Shown: positions 10,459-18,814 of the stretch, piece by piece
Numbering within the stretch: position 1 is the first letter of the stretch
Layout of the letters: each line of letters opens with the position of its first letter
Origin: Aquimarina pacifica
GTDB lineage: Bacteria; Bacteroidota; Bacteroidia; Flavobacteriales; Flavobacteriaceae
Length of the DNA stretch: 64,000 bases
Assembly: GCF_000520955.1 (NCBI RefSeq)
Contig: NZ_JACC01000015.1
Location: forward strand, 1 to 64,000
Direction of reading: 5' to 3'
Made by a program: the position numbers and the translations under genes
The notes under the pieces: generated by a model
The model's input: only the letters and a program-made list of their open reading frames with translations
What the model was told of the DNA's origin: nothing
The model's database searches: none

Positions 10459-10491
10459 AATTAGGTATGATGATTTATTTTTTAAAGAGTG

Positions 10492-10499
10492 CAAATTTA
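10492..10499 (-). promoter_or_regulatory. Candidate -7 promoter element of fumC
   Basis: The minus strand reads TAAATTTG here, an exact match to the Bacteroidetes -7 consensus TAnnTTTG, about 33 bases upstream of the fumC ATG. No TTG was seen at the -33 position, so only half of the promoter is supported. Confidence 0.5.
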
Positions 10500-10648
10500 A
10501 GCATTTGTCTTGCTATTTCTGAATAAAGAACCCACTTTTTGAAGTTTAGAATATATTCGTAATAGAATTTATAAATAAATTAAATTTCTATGAGGACAAA
10601 TACATAAGACTTATTATCTTTGTCAAAATTGAAAATTAGAATAATAAT

Positions 10649-10825
10649 ATGTTTGAATTTGATCAGTATCTAGGTTTTTTAGCATTTTTAACCATTCTTA
10701 CCATAGGATTTTGGTTAATGATCTTTTTATTAACTTTTGTAGTTCCTTATTGGATTATTGGTGCGAATATTGAAAATTTTAAATTAAGAAAAGAAGCTAA
10801 ACGTAAGGCTAAAGAACAATCTTAG
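10649..10825 (+). CDS. Small single-span membrane protein (58 residues)
   Basis: A short ORF beginning MFEFDQYLGFLAFLTILTIG. A hydrophobic stretch of about 30-35 residues spans roughly residues 8-43, followed by a strongly basic tail rich in Lys and Arg (LRKEAKRKAKEQ). An A-rich leader precedes the ATG and a strong terminator follows 26 bases after the stop, which supports a real transcription unit. No family was recognised. The arrangement suggests a one- or two-pass inner-membrane microprotein with a cytoplasmic basic C-terminus. Confidence 0.65.
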   Translation: MFEFDQYLGFLAFLTILTIGFWLMIFLLTFVVPYWIIGANIENFKLRKEAKRKAKEQS

Positions 10826-10850
10826 TATATAGCTGATCATACAATTATAT

Positions 10851-10894
10851 AAAATCACAAAAAGGAGGTCATTTGATCTCCTTTTTGTGATTTT
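10851..10894 (+). terminator. Terminator of the 58-residue membrane protein gene
   Basis: Seventeen-base perfect arms (AAAATCACAAAAAGGAG and complement) around a 10-base loop. The U-rich descending arm serves the plus-strand gene just upstream. Confidence 0.8.
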
Positions 10895-11083
10895 ATTACT
10901 TTCGGTAAATTTTTAATTGTAGTAATTACAGGTGTTATTTCATTTTTAGTTTAATAACCAGTAAGCTTAAATAATTTTATATTGTAGTTGTTTATCAAGA
11001 ACGCAGGGTTTTTGATATAGCAGTATTAAAAAGTGTTACAGCTAAAACGTATTGGTTAGAGATGTTTTATTCATAATTAACCA

Positions 11084-13552
11084 CTATTCAAAACTATCAT
11101 CTTCGTTATCTCTTTGTTGTCTTTGCCTTTTCTTCTTTTGATTAAATCTATATGTAAATGACAAAATAAAGTTACGTTCCCTACGCTGATACTCGCTGTA
11201 CGAGGTGAATGTTTCCGTTGTAGAAATGCTTTGTCTTTTTCTTGTATTAAAAACGTCATTGACGTTAAATGTTAATGATGCTTTTTCATTAAATAAGTCT
11301 TTACTAAATGCTAGGTTCATACTGAATATTCCATCGGTTTTTGTTTGAGCATTTTCATTAGGTCCTCTGTAGTTGATACTTGTTTGCCAATCAATTTTGG
11401 CAGGCAAAGAAACCTTATTGTTCAAACGTGCTGACCATGAAAAAATATCGGCATCAAAGTTTTCGTCCTCATAGGTGCCTCGTATGCTATTTTGAAAAGC
11501 ATTAAAATCACTATTAATTCTCCATTTTCTTGATGGATTATAGCTTAATGCTAATTCAAATCCATATCTGTAAGAATTTGAGAGGTTTACTGGGGTTCTT
11601 CGGATCACAGGAACGATAGTACCTTCATTATTTTCGTCGGCACCAATAATTGCGGTATCACCTGTGTCTTCGGAGATAAAGGTAAATACCTGAGTTGAAT
11701 TACTATAATAAATAGAAGAACTCAAAGTGAATTTCTTACTTTTATTTAGATATCCTAAGTCAAAGGTGTTCGAGTAGCTAGGGTTTATATCAGGATTTCC
11801 CTGAAAAAGACTGGTGGCACTCGATCTCGAAGGAAAAGGATTAATATACCTTGATCTAGGTCTTCGTATCCTTCTATTGTATCCTAAAGTAAAATTTTGA
11901 TTTTCAGAAATTTCATAACTCAAATTAATGGTAGGAAATAATTGAGTATATTTCTTCTTATTAAAATCGCCACTAGTTTGCTGATCAATTGTGATTCTTG
12001 AGTTTTCTAAACGCAACCCAAGAAGATAGGTGAGTTTTCCCTTTTTACTTCCGAACTGTGAGTATACGGCATTTATGTATTCTTTATAAATTAGATTGTT
12101 TGATAGATTTGTATCAGTCGTTATAGTACCATTACTATCTAATTGCACTAAATAATCTGTATCTAATTCATTAAAATTACCTCTATATCCTAATTCGAAT
12201 TGACTGTTTTCATGAATAGGTAATACATAATCTGTTTGTAACAAAATTTCATTTTGATCTTCAAGAGTTTGTACCAATTCGATTGTTGAAATGTTATCTT
12301 GTGTAATTTTAGAGTTTTCTTCTTCGCTACTATTTTCTATTTGAAAATCAAAAGTCAATTTGTGACCATTATCATCAAAATCCTTGTTATAATTGAGGGA
12401 GTATTGTTTTGTAGTATCATCTTCTGCTTCTGGGTCAAAGCGAATATTACTACTGATAACTGTACCATTTAGATCTGGTTGTGTGATAAAATTCGTAGAG
12501 TTATTCTGATTATCACTAAAACGATATAAAAAAGAGGAAGTTAGAGAAGAACTATTATTAATATACCATTCTATACCTATATTCGTGTTTAATCCATTGC
12601 GCACTCTATCGAATTTTCGTTCTTCATTGAGAAATGTATCTGGATTATCAATAAAATTATCTAGAATATCAGGATCTTGCTCAATGTTAAAAAAACGAGA
12701 CGCTGTTAGAGAATTCCCGGGCCTTTCTCTGTATTGATATCCAGAGGTAGTAAAAATATTAAAATCGCCTGTCCGATAATTTAGATTACCAGATACACCA
12801 GCAGTTTGAGGGTATCCTGTATTTACGGTAATGGCTCCATTTAATCCCTGTAATTTGCTTCGGCGTAAAATTATATTAAGAATCCCTGCGGTACCTTCGG
12901 CATCGTATCTAGCAGACGGAGAGGTTATTACTTCTACACGCTCTATAGATTCTGCGGGTAATTGTCTAAGGGCATCAGTACTATTGAGTCCAACAAGTCC
13001 AGAGGGTTTTCCATTTATTAGAATGGTTACATTATCATTACCTCTCAAAGCAACATTTCCCTCTACATCAACAGATACTGAGGGAACATTGTCAAGAACA
13101 TCACTTACGGTTCCTCCTGATACTGTTAGATCTTTACCAACATTATATATTTTTTTGTCTAGTCTAATGTCTACCGTAGTTTTTTCTGCAATCACCACGA
13201 TGTCATTAAGTGATTCTGTATCTAGTTCAAGTTTTAGTATTCCAAAATCAGTATTTTTAAAAAGACGTTGATTGGAAATTGTTTTAGTTCTAAACGAAAT
13301 ATATTCAATAATTACATCGTATACTCCGGGTTGAATATCTACAGTAAAATATCCCTTAGAATTAGTAATACCACCAGTAGCTATTTTTTGCAATTTTTTG
13401 CTAAAAAATGATATTGTTGCATATTCTAAAGGTTGGTTTAAGTCTTTGTCTTTGATAATTCCTTTTATAGTTATTGAACCGGTTGAAGCATTCTTATTTT
13501 GTGCATTAGAGAAAAAGATAGGAATAAGAAGAAAAAATATAAGGTACTTCAT
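11084..13552 (-). CDS. Outer-membrane beta-barrel receptor (TonB-dependent receptor-like, OMP_b-brl_3 type)
   Basis: This 822-residue protein has a signal peptide (YLIFFLLIPIFFSNAQ). A carboxypeptidase-regulatory-like domain covers about residues 24-105 (GSITIKGIIKDKDLNQPLEY). A plug domain follows at about 115-215 (GGTVSDVLDNVPSVSVD, 'GNDNVTILINGKPSGL', 'IERVEVITSPSARYDAEGTAG'). The rest is a long beta-barrel ending in FILSFTYRFNQ before a basic KKKRQRQQR tail. This layout is the Bacteroidetes outer-membrane beta-barrel family related to TonB-dependent transporters; no SusD partner is present. Substrate is unknown. The charged tail after the final barrel strand is unusual for a barrel C-terminus but occurs in this subfamily. 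Confidence 0.85.
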   Translation of the reverse strand: MKYLIFFLLIPIFFSNAQNKNASTGSITIKGIIKDKDLNQPLEYATISFFSKKLQKIATGGITNSKGYFTVDIQPGVYDVIIEYISFRTKTISNQRLFKNTDFGILKLELDTESLNDIVVIAEKTTVDIRLDKKIYNVGKDLTVSGGTVSDVLDNVPSVSVDVEGNVALRGNDNVTILINGKPSGLVGLNSTDALRQLPAESIERVEVITSPSARYDAEGTAGILNIILRRSKLQGLNGAITVNTGYPQTAGVSGNLNYRTGDFNIFTTSGYQYRERPGNSLTASRFFNIEQDPDILDNFIDNPDTFLNEERKFDRVRNGLNTNIGIEWYINNSSSLTSSFLYRFSDNQNNSTNFITQPDLNGTVISSNIRFDPEAEDDTTKQYSLNYNKDFDDNGHKLTFDFQIENSSEEENSKITQDNISTIELVQTLEDQNEILLQTDYVLPIHENSQFELGYRGNFNELDTDYLVQLDSNGTITTDTNLSNNLIYKEYINAVYSQFGSKKGKLTYLLGLRLENSRITIDQQTSGDFNKKKYTQLFPTINLSYEISENQNFTLGYNRRIRRPRSRYINPFPSRSSATSLFQGNPDINPSYSNTFDLGYLNKSKKFTLSSSIYYSNSTQVFTFISEDTGDTAIIGADENNEGTIVPVIRRTPVNLSNSYRYGFELALSYNPSRKWRINSDFNAFQNSIRGTYEDENFDADIFSWSARLNNKVSLPAKIDWQTSINYRGPNENAQTKTDGIFSMNLAFSKDLFNEKASLTFNVNDVFNTRKRQSISTTETFTSYSEYQRRERNFILSFTYRFNQKKKRQRQQRDNEDDSFE

Positions 13553-13887
13553 ATGTTTGTATCAAGGTAGCAAGATTCAAAAATATTATAAGCAATTACG
13601 CGAAGCGGTTAATGATTTGTTAAATAAGGCTTGAAAATATTTTTGATTGTAGGATTCTATTTTTTTTATTTTTTGAAAAGGAAACAAATGTGTAACTATT
13701 TGATTATTAAGTGTTTTTGATTTCATTTTTTTAGGCGCCCCATTTTTTGAAACTTTTTATTTTGGGGGAAATATCATTTTAAAAGGAAACTTTACTACGA
13801 AAAGCAATTTTTTTATGTAGACTTCGTTAAATTTTGATAAATTTATGCTTTTCTAACAAAAAATTATACAGTAATAAAACGGGTTTC
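13553..13887. other. Divergent intergenic region between receptor and TraO-like genes
   Basis: About 335 bases serving as the upstream region for two divergent genes. On the minus strand 13578-13585 reads TATTTTTG, an exact -7 element 26 bases upstream of the receptor ATG. No gene is visible. A GC-rich island, 'GGCGCCCC', near 13733-13740 is followed by a TGGGG at about 13765 in inverted orientation, of unknown meaning. Confidence 0.45.
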
Positions 13888-14448
13888 ATGAAAAAACGAT
13901 TAGCGAATACGTACTTAATTCTTGCAATCATCTTTGCAACTTCATTTTCTGTTCATGCGCAAAGTCATAAAATGGCATTTTCTCTAACTGGCGGATACGT
14001 GCAAAATGGTTTTGCAGGAATGGTAACAGTGGATTATAAGAAGAATGAATTTGATTATTTTCAATTTAGTCTTCAGGGTAGTTTTTCTGACCTAGAAAAT
14101 GGAGATATCGATATTCCTGTGAGTCTTTATTCCCTTAATGCAGGATATTTTTATGATTTGTTACGTAATAATAATAGAAAATATGCAATAGCACTAGGAG
14201 GAGGAGCAACAGTTGGTTATGAGGTTATAAATGAAGGAGACGATGTTCTTGAAAATGGAGATGTGTTGAGTGAAAATGTTGAGCCAAGTACTGCTGTATT
14301 TGGGGTATACTTTGGATTAGATGCAGATATATTTTTGAAACCTACTGTAGCGATTAATTTCAAGGCGAATGAAACCTATCATTTTAATAGTGAAGTAGGA
14401 GATTTTACTCCGTACTTGGGATTAGGAGTTAAGTTGATTTTGTACTAG
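13888..14448 (+). CDS. TraO-like outer-membrane protein
   Basis: The 186-residue product starts MKKRLANTYLILAIIFATSF with a cleavable signal peptide ending near VHAQ. I use the ATG at 13888 because it begins the signal peptide; the longer frame from 13834 adds 18 non-signal residues. The mature part resembles the Bacteroidetes conjugal transfer protein TraO family in its spaced motifs: GYFYDLLRNNNRKYAIALGG, 'GATVGYEVINEGDDVLENG', FGVYFGLDADIFLKPTVAI. TraO proteins are small predicted outer-membrane barrels. No other tra genes are present, so this is a stand-alone chromosomal homologue and a conjugation role is doubtful. Confidence 0.6.
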   Translation: MKKRLANTYLILAIIFATSFSVHAQSHKMAFSLTGGYVQNGFAGMVTVDYKKNEFDYFQFSLQGSFSDLENGDIDIPVSLYSLNAGYFYDLLRNNNRKYAIALGGGATVGYEVINEGDDVLENGDVLSENVEPSTAVFGVYFGLDADIFLKPTVAINFKANETYHFNSEVGDFTPYLGLGVKLILY

Positions 14449-14520
14449 AAGAAGCATAAAAAGTATTCTTTGTCAATAGAAGATAACAAGAGAAGATACA
14501 GAAAAGATATCATAAGAAAA

Positions 14521-14560
14521 AAAACCGAATCAGAAGTATAGATACTTCTGATTCGGTTTT
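14521..14560. terminator. Bidirectional terminator between TraO-like and ArsC-like genes
   Basis: Perfect 19-base arms (AAAACCGAATCAGAAGTAT and complement) separated by two bases. It is flanked by A and T runs on both sides and sits between convergent genes, so it can serve both. Confidence 0.85.
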
Positions 14561-14592
14561 TTTGTAAAAGCTTAATTCATTTAATTATGTAA

Positions 14593-14934
14593 TTATAAAA
14601 TATTAATTACTTTTTCTGGCGGTCTTCCTATGATTGCCTTATTTTTTTTTATTACAATTGGTCGTTCTATAAGTTTTGGATATTCACACATAGCTGCTAT
14701 TAGGTCTGTATCGCTTAGATCCTTATTTCTGAATTTTTCTTTCCAAATTGCTTCATTTTTTCGGATAAGGTCTATAGGTTTTATTTTTAAAAGATCAATA
14801 ACTTGTTCAAGTTGTTCTTTGGTAAATGGAGTATCGAGATATTTGACAATGTTGAGATCTTCTTTGTGCTCTTCTAGAATAGCCAAGCATTGTCTTGATT
14901 TGCTGCATCTGGGGTTATGATATATAGTTGTCAT
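14593..14934 (-). CDS. arsC: ArsC/Spx-family thioredoxin-fold reductase (arsenate reductase-like)
   Basis: This 113-residue cytosolic protein has the thioredoxin-fold ArsC pattern: an N-terminal strand and catalytic loop 'IYHNPRCSKSRQCLAIL' with Cys10, the insert helix region KPIDLIRKNEAIWKEKF, and the C-terminal 'ERPIVIKKNKAIIGRPPEKV' carrying the conserved Arg and Pro. Length is typical. The reaction for the family is glutaredoxin-coupled reduction of arsenate to arsenite. There are no neighbouring arsenite exporter or ArsR genes, so a true arsenate role is unproven, and a general redox role as in YffB-like members is possible. Confidence 0.75.
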   Translation of the reverse strand: MTTIYHNPRCSKSRQCLAILEEHKEDLNIVKYLDTPFTKEQLEQVIDLLKIKPIDLIRKNEAIWKEKFRNKDLSDTDLIAAMCEYPKLIERPIVIKKNKAIIGRPPEKVINIL

Positions 14935-15032
14935 TTTATTTTGATAAAGTTTTAAAATTTATTTCCAAAATCTTACTTCATTTTAATTTTTGGCGAAAGG
15001 ATTGGGTATTAGTCATTCGACTATAAGGAGAA

Positions 15033-16130
15033 TTAATCTTCATTTTTTTGTCCCATCATCATAAGGAAGGCTTTTAAGAATGCATCGATATTGCCATCCA
15101 TAACACTATCAACATTACCTGTTTCTTGTGCAGTTCTAACGTCTTTTACTAATTTATAAGGATGCATAACATAGTTTCGAATTTGAGATCCCCATTCTAT
15201 TTTCATTTTAGAAGCTTCTATCTCTGCTCTTTGTGCTTGTCGTTTTTTAAGTTCCATTTCGAATAATTGAGATTTTAGCATTTGTAATGCTTTATCACGA
15301 TTATCATGCTGAGATCTCGAATCCGAACAAGATATTTGTATACCAGTAGGGAAGTGAGTAAGTTGTACTTTAGTTTCAACTTTATTCACATTTTGTCCTC
15401 CTGCACCACTGGATCTAGACGTAATGATTTCGTAATCTGATGGATTTATTTCAATTTCAATACTGTCATCAGCAAGAGGGTATACATATATTGAGGCAAA
15501 AGAGGTGTGCCTTTTGGCATTACTATCAAAAGGAGAAATTCTTACTAATCTATGAACTCCATTTTCACCCTTCAGCCAGCCGAAGGCATAATCACCTTCT
15601 ATTTCTAAAGTCACCGTTTTAATACCAGCAACATCGCCATCTTGATAATTAAGTTCTTTAATTTTGAATCCTTTTTTCTCTGCCCACATTAAGTACATTC
15701 TCATAAGCATACTTGCCCAATCACAACTCTCTGTTCCTCCTGCTCCTGCAGTGATCTGAAGCACAGCACTTAAGTTGTCTCCTTCATCACTTAACATGTT
15801 TTTAAATTCCATATCTTCGATGAGTAGAAGTGCTTCTTCATATTTCTCGATTACTTCTTCTTCAGATGCATCTCCTTCTTTATGAAATTCAAATAAAATT
15901 TCAAGATCATCAACCAAGGTTTCGCCTTTTTTATAATCAGCCACCCATTTTTTTTGCGCATTGAGCTCCCGCATTAGTATTTCTGCCTCTCGTGCATTGT
16001 TCCAAAAATCCGGAGCAAAAGTCTTTTCTTCTTCATTAGTGATTTCGATTAACTTTTGTTCTATATTCAAATACTTTTTTAGAGCAGAAACTCTATTCGC
16101 AATATCTTTTACCTGATCGGTAGTAATCAT
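15033..16130 (-). CDS. prfB: Peptide chain release factor 2
   Basis: This factor recognises UGA and UAA stop codons and triggers peptide release on the ribosome. The 365-residue protein carries the RF2 codon-recognition tripeptide in '[16 protein letters not shown]' and the catalytic GGQ in [19 protein letters not shown]. The N-terminal helical domain is intact. The gene is one continuous frame. At the place where many bacteria have a programmed +1 shift (around codon 26) this gene reads LKKYLNIEQ with no in-frame UGA, so no frameshift is needed. It is divergent from the LanC-like gene. Confidence 0.95.
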   Translation of the reverse strand: MITTDQVKDIANRVSALKKYLNIEQKLIEITNEEEKTFAPDFWNNAREAEILMRELNAQKKWVADYKKGETLVDDLEILFEFHKEGDASEEEVIEKYEEALLLIEDMEFKNMLSDEGDNLSAVLQITAGAGGTESCDWASMLMRMYLMWAEKKGFKIKELNYQDGDVAGIKTVTLEIEGDYAFGWLKGENGVHRLVRISPFDSNAKRHTSFASIYVYPLADDSIEIEINPSDYEIITSRSSGAGGQNVNKVETKVQLTHFPTGIQISCSDSRSQHDNRDKALQMLKSQLFEMELKKRQAQRAEIEASKMKIEWGSQIRNYVMHPYKLVKDVRTAQETGNVDSVMDGNIDAFLKAFLMMMGQKNED

Positions 16131-16313
16131 ATATCGAAATTTTTATCAAAAATAGAACTCTTTTTCTTAAAAGAGGAATCTGGAGTATCGAATTATTTTT
16201 TTACATAAACCATAACCGTGATTTCGTGTGAATATTAATATATTCTTCACGATCAGAAATTTTAGAATTTAGAGAAGTTTTGCTATAAGATCAATATATT
16301 GCTGGTTATATTT

Positions 16314-16357
16314 ATCCCTTTACATATTTTAGAACGTTCTAAAATATGTAAAGGGAT
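16314..16357. promoter_or_regulatory. Perfect 44-bp palindrome in divergent prfB / LanC-like upstream region
   Basis: Two 22-base arms are exact complements with no spacer; the centre reads AGAACGTTCT. It lies 184 bases upstream of prfB and 51 bases before the LanC-like ATG, so it is upstream of both genes, not at a gene end. It could be an operator for a dimeric regulator or a strong hairpin in the LanC-like mRNA leader, or the terminator of a lost gene. The sequence alone does not decide. Confidence 0.6.
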
Positions 16358-16407
16358 GCTTTTCAAAAATTACACAAAACAGGTTATTCATATATTGCAT
16401 TATAACT

Positions 16408-17625
16408 ATGGAGATAGAGAATTTATTTAAGAATAAATTAAAAGAGATAGGTGAGATCCTAAATGCTAAGAGTGAAGAAATTAGTGATGTAGGTGTATTA
16501 TCCGGAATCTCGGGGGTTGCATTGTTTCAGTTTTATTATTCTAAGTTTTTAGAGGATGATAGCTTTGCTGATCAAGGAGCTGAGAATCTTATGCGAATGG
16601 TAGAATTAATTAATACAGGAAATGTATTACCTACTTTTTGTACAGGAGTTGCAGGAGCATGTTGGGTATTAGAAATCCTTAAGGAGGAAGAGCTTGTAGC
16701 GTTAGATGATGACTTTTTGTCCTCTGATTTAGATTCTTTTTTATTAGAAGTTATGCGTAAGGATATTAAAAAAGAAAATTTTGATTTCTTGCATGGTGCG
16801 ATTGGTTATGGTTATTATTTTCTAAAAAGGTATAAGAACTCTTCTTCTCAAAAATTAAAGAATAAATACAAAAAGTATCTAGATGAATTAGTAATTAGTC
16901 TAAAGACGTTAGCAAAACAAAATGATGAAGAGATTTGGTGGGAGTCACCGTTACAAATAGGAGGAAAAGATAAAGGATGTAACTTAAGTCTGTCACATGG
17001 TGTTGCCAGTATTATTAATTTTCTTGCCCGTTTAGGTGAGTTAACGGTATTTTATAAAGATGTTCATGAGCTTTTGATAAAAGCTTCAGGGTATATTTTG
17101 GCCCATCAAAATAATGACAAGACGCTTAGCGCTACATTTCCGAATTGGGTTGTCGAAGGTGAAGTAAACGAGGGTTATTCTAGATTATCTTGGTGTTATG
17201 GTGATTTAGGTATTGGTATATCGTTGTTGAGAGTAGGAGAGGTCTTAGAGAATAGACATATATATGACGAAGCTCTAAGAATCTTGAAAAAATCTACAAG
17301 AAGAAGAGATCCTAAAGAAGCCGGTATACACGATGCAGGTCTATGTCACGGTACCTTTGGCATTCTTCATATTTATAATTATTTGTATAAAAAAACCAAA
17401 GATGAAGATTTTAGAAAAGCTATGATATTTTGGGCAGAACAATCTTTACAAATAGATATACATAAAAACGGGTATGCTGGATATATGGTATGGAATGTGA
17501 ACGATGAGGAACAATGGAAACCAGATACAAGTTTACTAGAAGGAATTGCAGGAATAGGGTTATCTATACTATCATATTTATCTCCTTTTGATTCAAAATG
17601 GGATGAAAGCATAATGATAGGTTAA
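16408..17625 (+). CDS. LanC-like lanthionine synthetase/cyclase family protein
   Basis: A 405-residue protein with the alpha/alpha-toroid GxxG repeats of LanC-like enzymes: SGISGVALFQFYY, FCTGVAGACW, 'DFLHGAIGYGYYFL', NLSLSHGVASI, SWCYGDLGIGISLL, 'GLCHGTFGILHIY', LLEGIAGIGLSIL. The three zinc ligands expected from NisC are present: Cys263 in SWCYGD and Cys313-His314 in LCHGT. His197 in SLSHG matches the active-site His. LanC cyclases add Cys thiols to dehydrated Ser/Thr of a leader-guided peptide to make thioether rings. No LanB dehydratase, transporter or protease is adjacent. The start codon ATG at 16408 follows a perfect palindrome. Threonine aldolase follows after 28 bases and may be co-transcribed. 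Confidence 0.85.
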   Translation: MEIENLFKNKLKEIGEILNAKSEEISDVGVLSGISGVALFQFYYSKFLEDDSFADQGAENLMRMVELINTGNVLPTFCTGVAGACWVLEILKEEELVALDDDFLSSDLDSFLLEVMRKDIKKENFDFLHGAIGYGYYFLKRYKNSSSQKLKNKYKKYLDELVISLKTLAKQNDEEIWWESPLQIGGKDKGCNLSLSHGVASIINFLARLGELTVFYKDVHELLIKASGYILAHQNNDKTLSATFPNWVVEGEVNEGYSRLSWCYGDLGIGISLLRVGEVLENRHIYDEALRILKKSTRRRDPKEAGIHDAGLCHGTFGILHIYNYLYKKTKDEDFRKAMIFWAEQSLQIDIHKNGYAGYMVWNVNDEEQWKPDTSLLEGIAGIGLSILSYLSPFDSKWDESIMIG

Positions 17626-17653
17626 ACGATATCTAAACATAGGTATACATAGT

Positions 17654-18691
17654 ATGAATAAAGATATTAAAATGAGAATTGATTTACGAAGTGATACGAT
17701 TACAAGACCTACTCAAGAAATGTTAGAAGCTATGATGCAGGCAGAAGTAGGAGATGATGTATATAAAGAAGACCCTTCTGTAAATGCCTTAGAAGAAAAA
17801 GTTGCCAACATGTTTGGTAAAGATCAGGCTTTATTTTTTCCTTCGGGTAGTATGGCTAATCAAACGGCTATTAAGTTACATACGCATCCTGGAGAACAGT
17901 TGATAGCTGATCAGTATGCTCATGTATACAACTACGAAGGGGGAGGAGTTTCTTTTAATAGTGGTGTATCGTGTAAACTTCTATCTGGTCATAGAGGAAT
18001 GATAACAGCAGATCAAGTGTTATCAGCAATAAATCCACCTGATTTTTACCATAGTGCGCTAACAAGTCTGGTGTGTATAGAAAATACCACAAACAAAGGA
18101 GGAGGAGCCTGTTATGATTTTGAAGAAATTAAAAATATAAAACAAGTGTGTCAAGAACATAATCTGGGATATCATTTAGATGGTGCTAGATTATGGAACG
18201 CTCTGGTTGCAAAAAATGAAGAAGCTATAGAATACGGTAAAGTATTTGATACAATTTCGGTATGTCTAAGTAAGGGTTTAGGTGCTCCTGTTGGATCCTT
18301 ATTAGTAGGAGATAATGAAATTATGAACGATGCTATTCGAGTGCGAAAGACATTAGGTGGTGCGATGCGACAAGTAGGGTATTTGGCAGCTGCAGGGATA
18401 TACGCCCTTGATCATAATTACGATAGATTAGAAGAAGATCATAAAAAAGCAAAAGAACTGGGTGCTGTACTTATGGATTTATCATTTGTAAAAAAGGTAG
18501 AACCAATAGAAACGAATATTATCATATTTACGATCGATGAAGATGCAGATAATTTTATTTCTTTAATGGCAAAAAAAGATATACATTTCTATGGCATGGG
18601 ACAAGGAAAATTAAGATTTGTAACACATTTGGATTATACCCAACAAAAGCATGAATATTTTTTAGAAGAATTAATGTCTTTCACTTTTTAA
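17654..18691 (+). CDS. ltaE: Low-specificity L-threonine aldolase
   Basis: A PLP enzyme that cleaves threonine or allo-threonine to glycine and acetaldehyde. Typical motifs are MRIDLRSDTITRPT at the N-terminus, 'GDDVYKEDPSVNALEEKVA', FPSGSMANQTAIK, LDGARLWNA, and 'ISVCLSKGLGAPVGS' holding the PLP lysine. Full length at 345 residues. Two starts are possible: ATG 17654 (MNKDIK) and ATG 17672 (MRIDLRSDT); the family usually begins close to the second. It lies 28 bases behind the LanC-like gene on the same strand and ends at a strong terminator. Confidence 0.9.
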   Translation: MNKDIKMRIDLRSDTITRPTQEMLEAMMQAEVGDDVYKEDPSVNALEEKVANMFGKDQALFFPSGSMANQTAIKLHTHPGEQLIADQYAHVYNYEGGGVSFNSGVSCKLLSGHRGMITADQVLSAINPPDFYHSALTSLVCIENTTNKGGGACYDFEEIKNIKQVCQEHNLGYHLDGARLWNALVAKNEEAIEYGKVFDTISVCLSKGLGAPVGSLLVGDNEIMNDAIRVRKTLGGAMRQVGYLAAAGIYALDHNYDRLEEDHKKAKELGAVLMDLSFVKKVEPIETNIIIFTIDEDADNFISLMAKKDIHFYGMGQGKLRFVTHLDYTQQKHEYFLEELMSFTF

Positions 18692-18722
18692 AATTCTAGT
18701 TCTATGATGCTTTAAAAAACGT

Positions 18723-18768
18723 AAAAATACTATACGGTGTATATCATTTAACACCGTATAGTATTTTT
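18723..18768 (+). terminator. Terminator after threonine aldolase
   Basis: Eighteen-base perfect arms (AAAAATACTATACGGTGT and complement) with a 10-base loop and a T run in the descending arm. It closes the LanC-like/threonine aldolase unit and may also act for the convergent peroxidase gene ending at 18815. Confidence 0.85.
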
Positions 18769-18814
18769 AATTATACTCTCAAGTATGATCTACCACTTAA
18801 TCTTTTAACATAAG

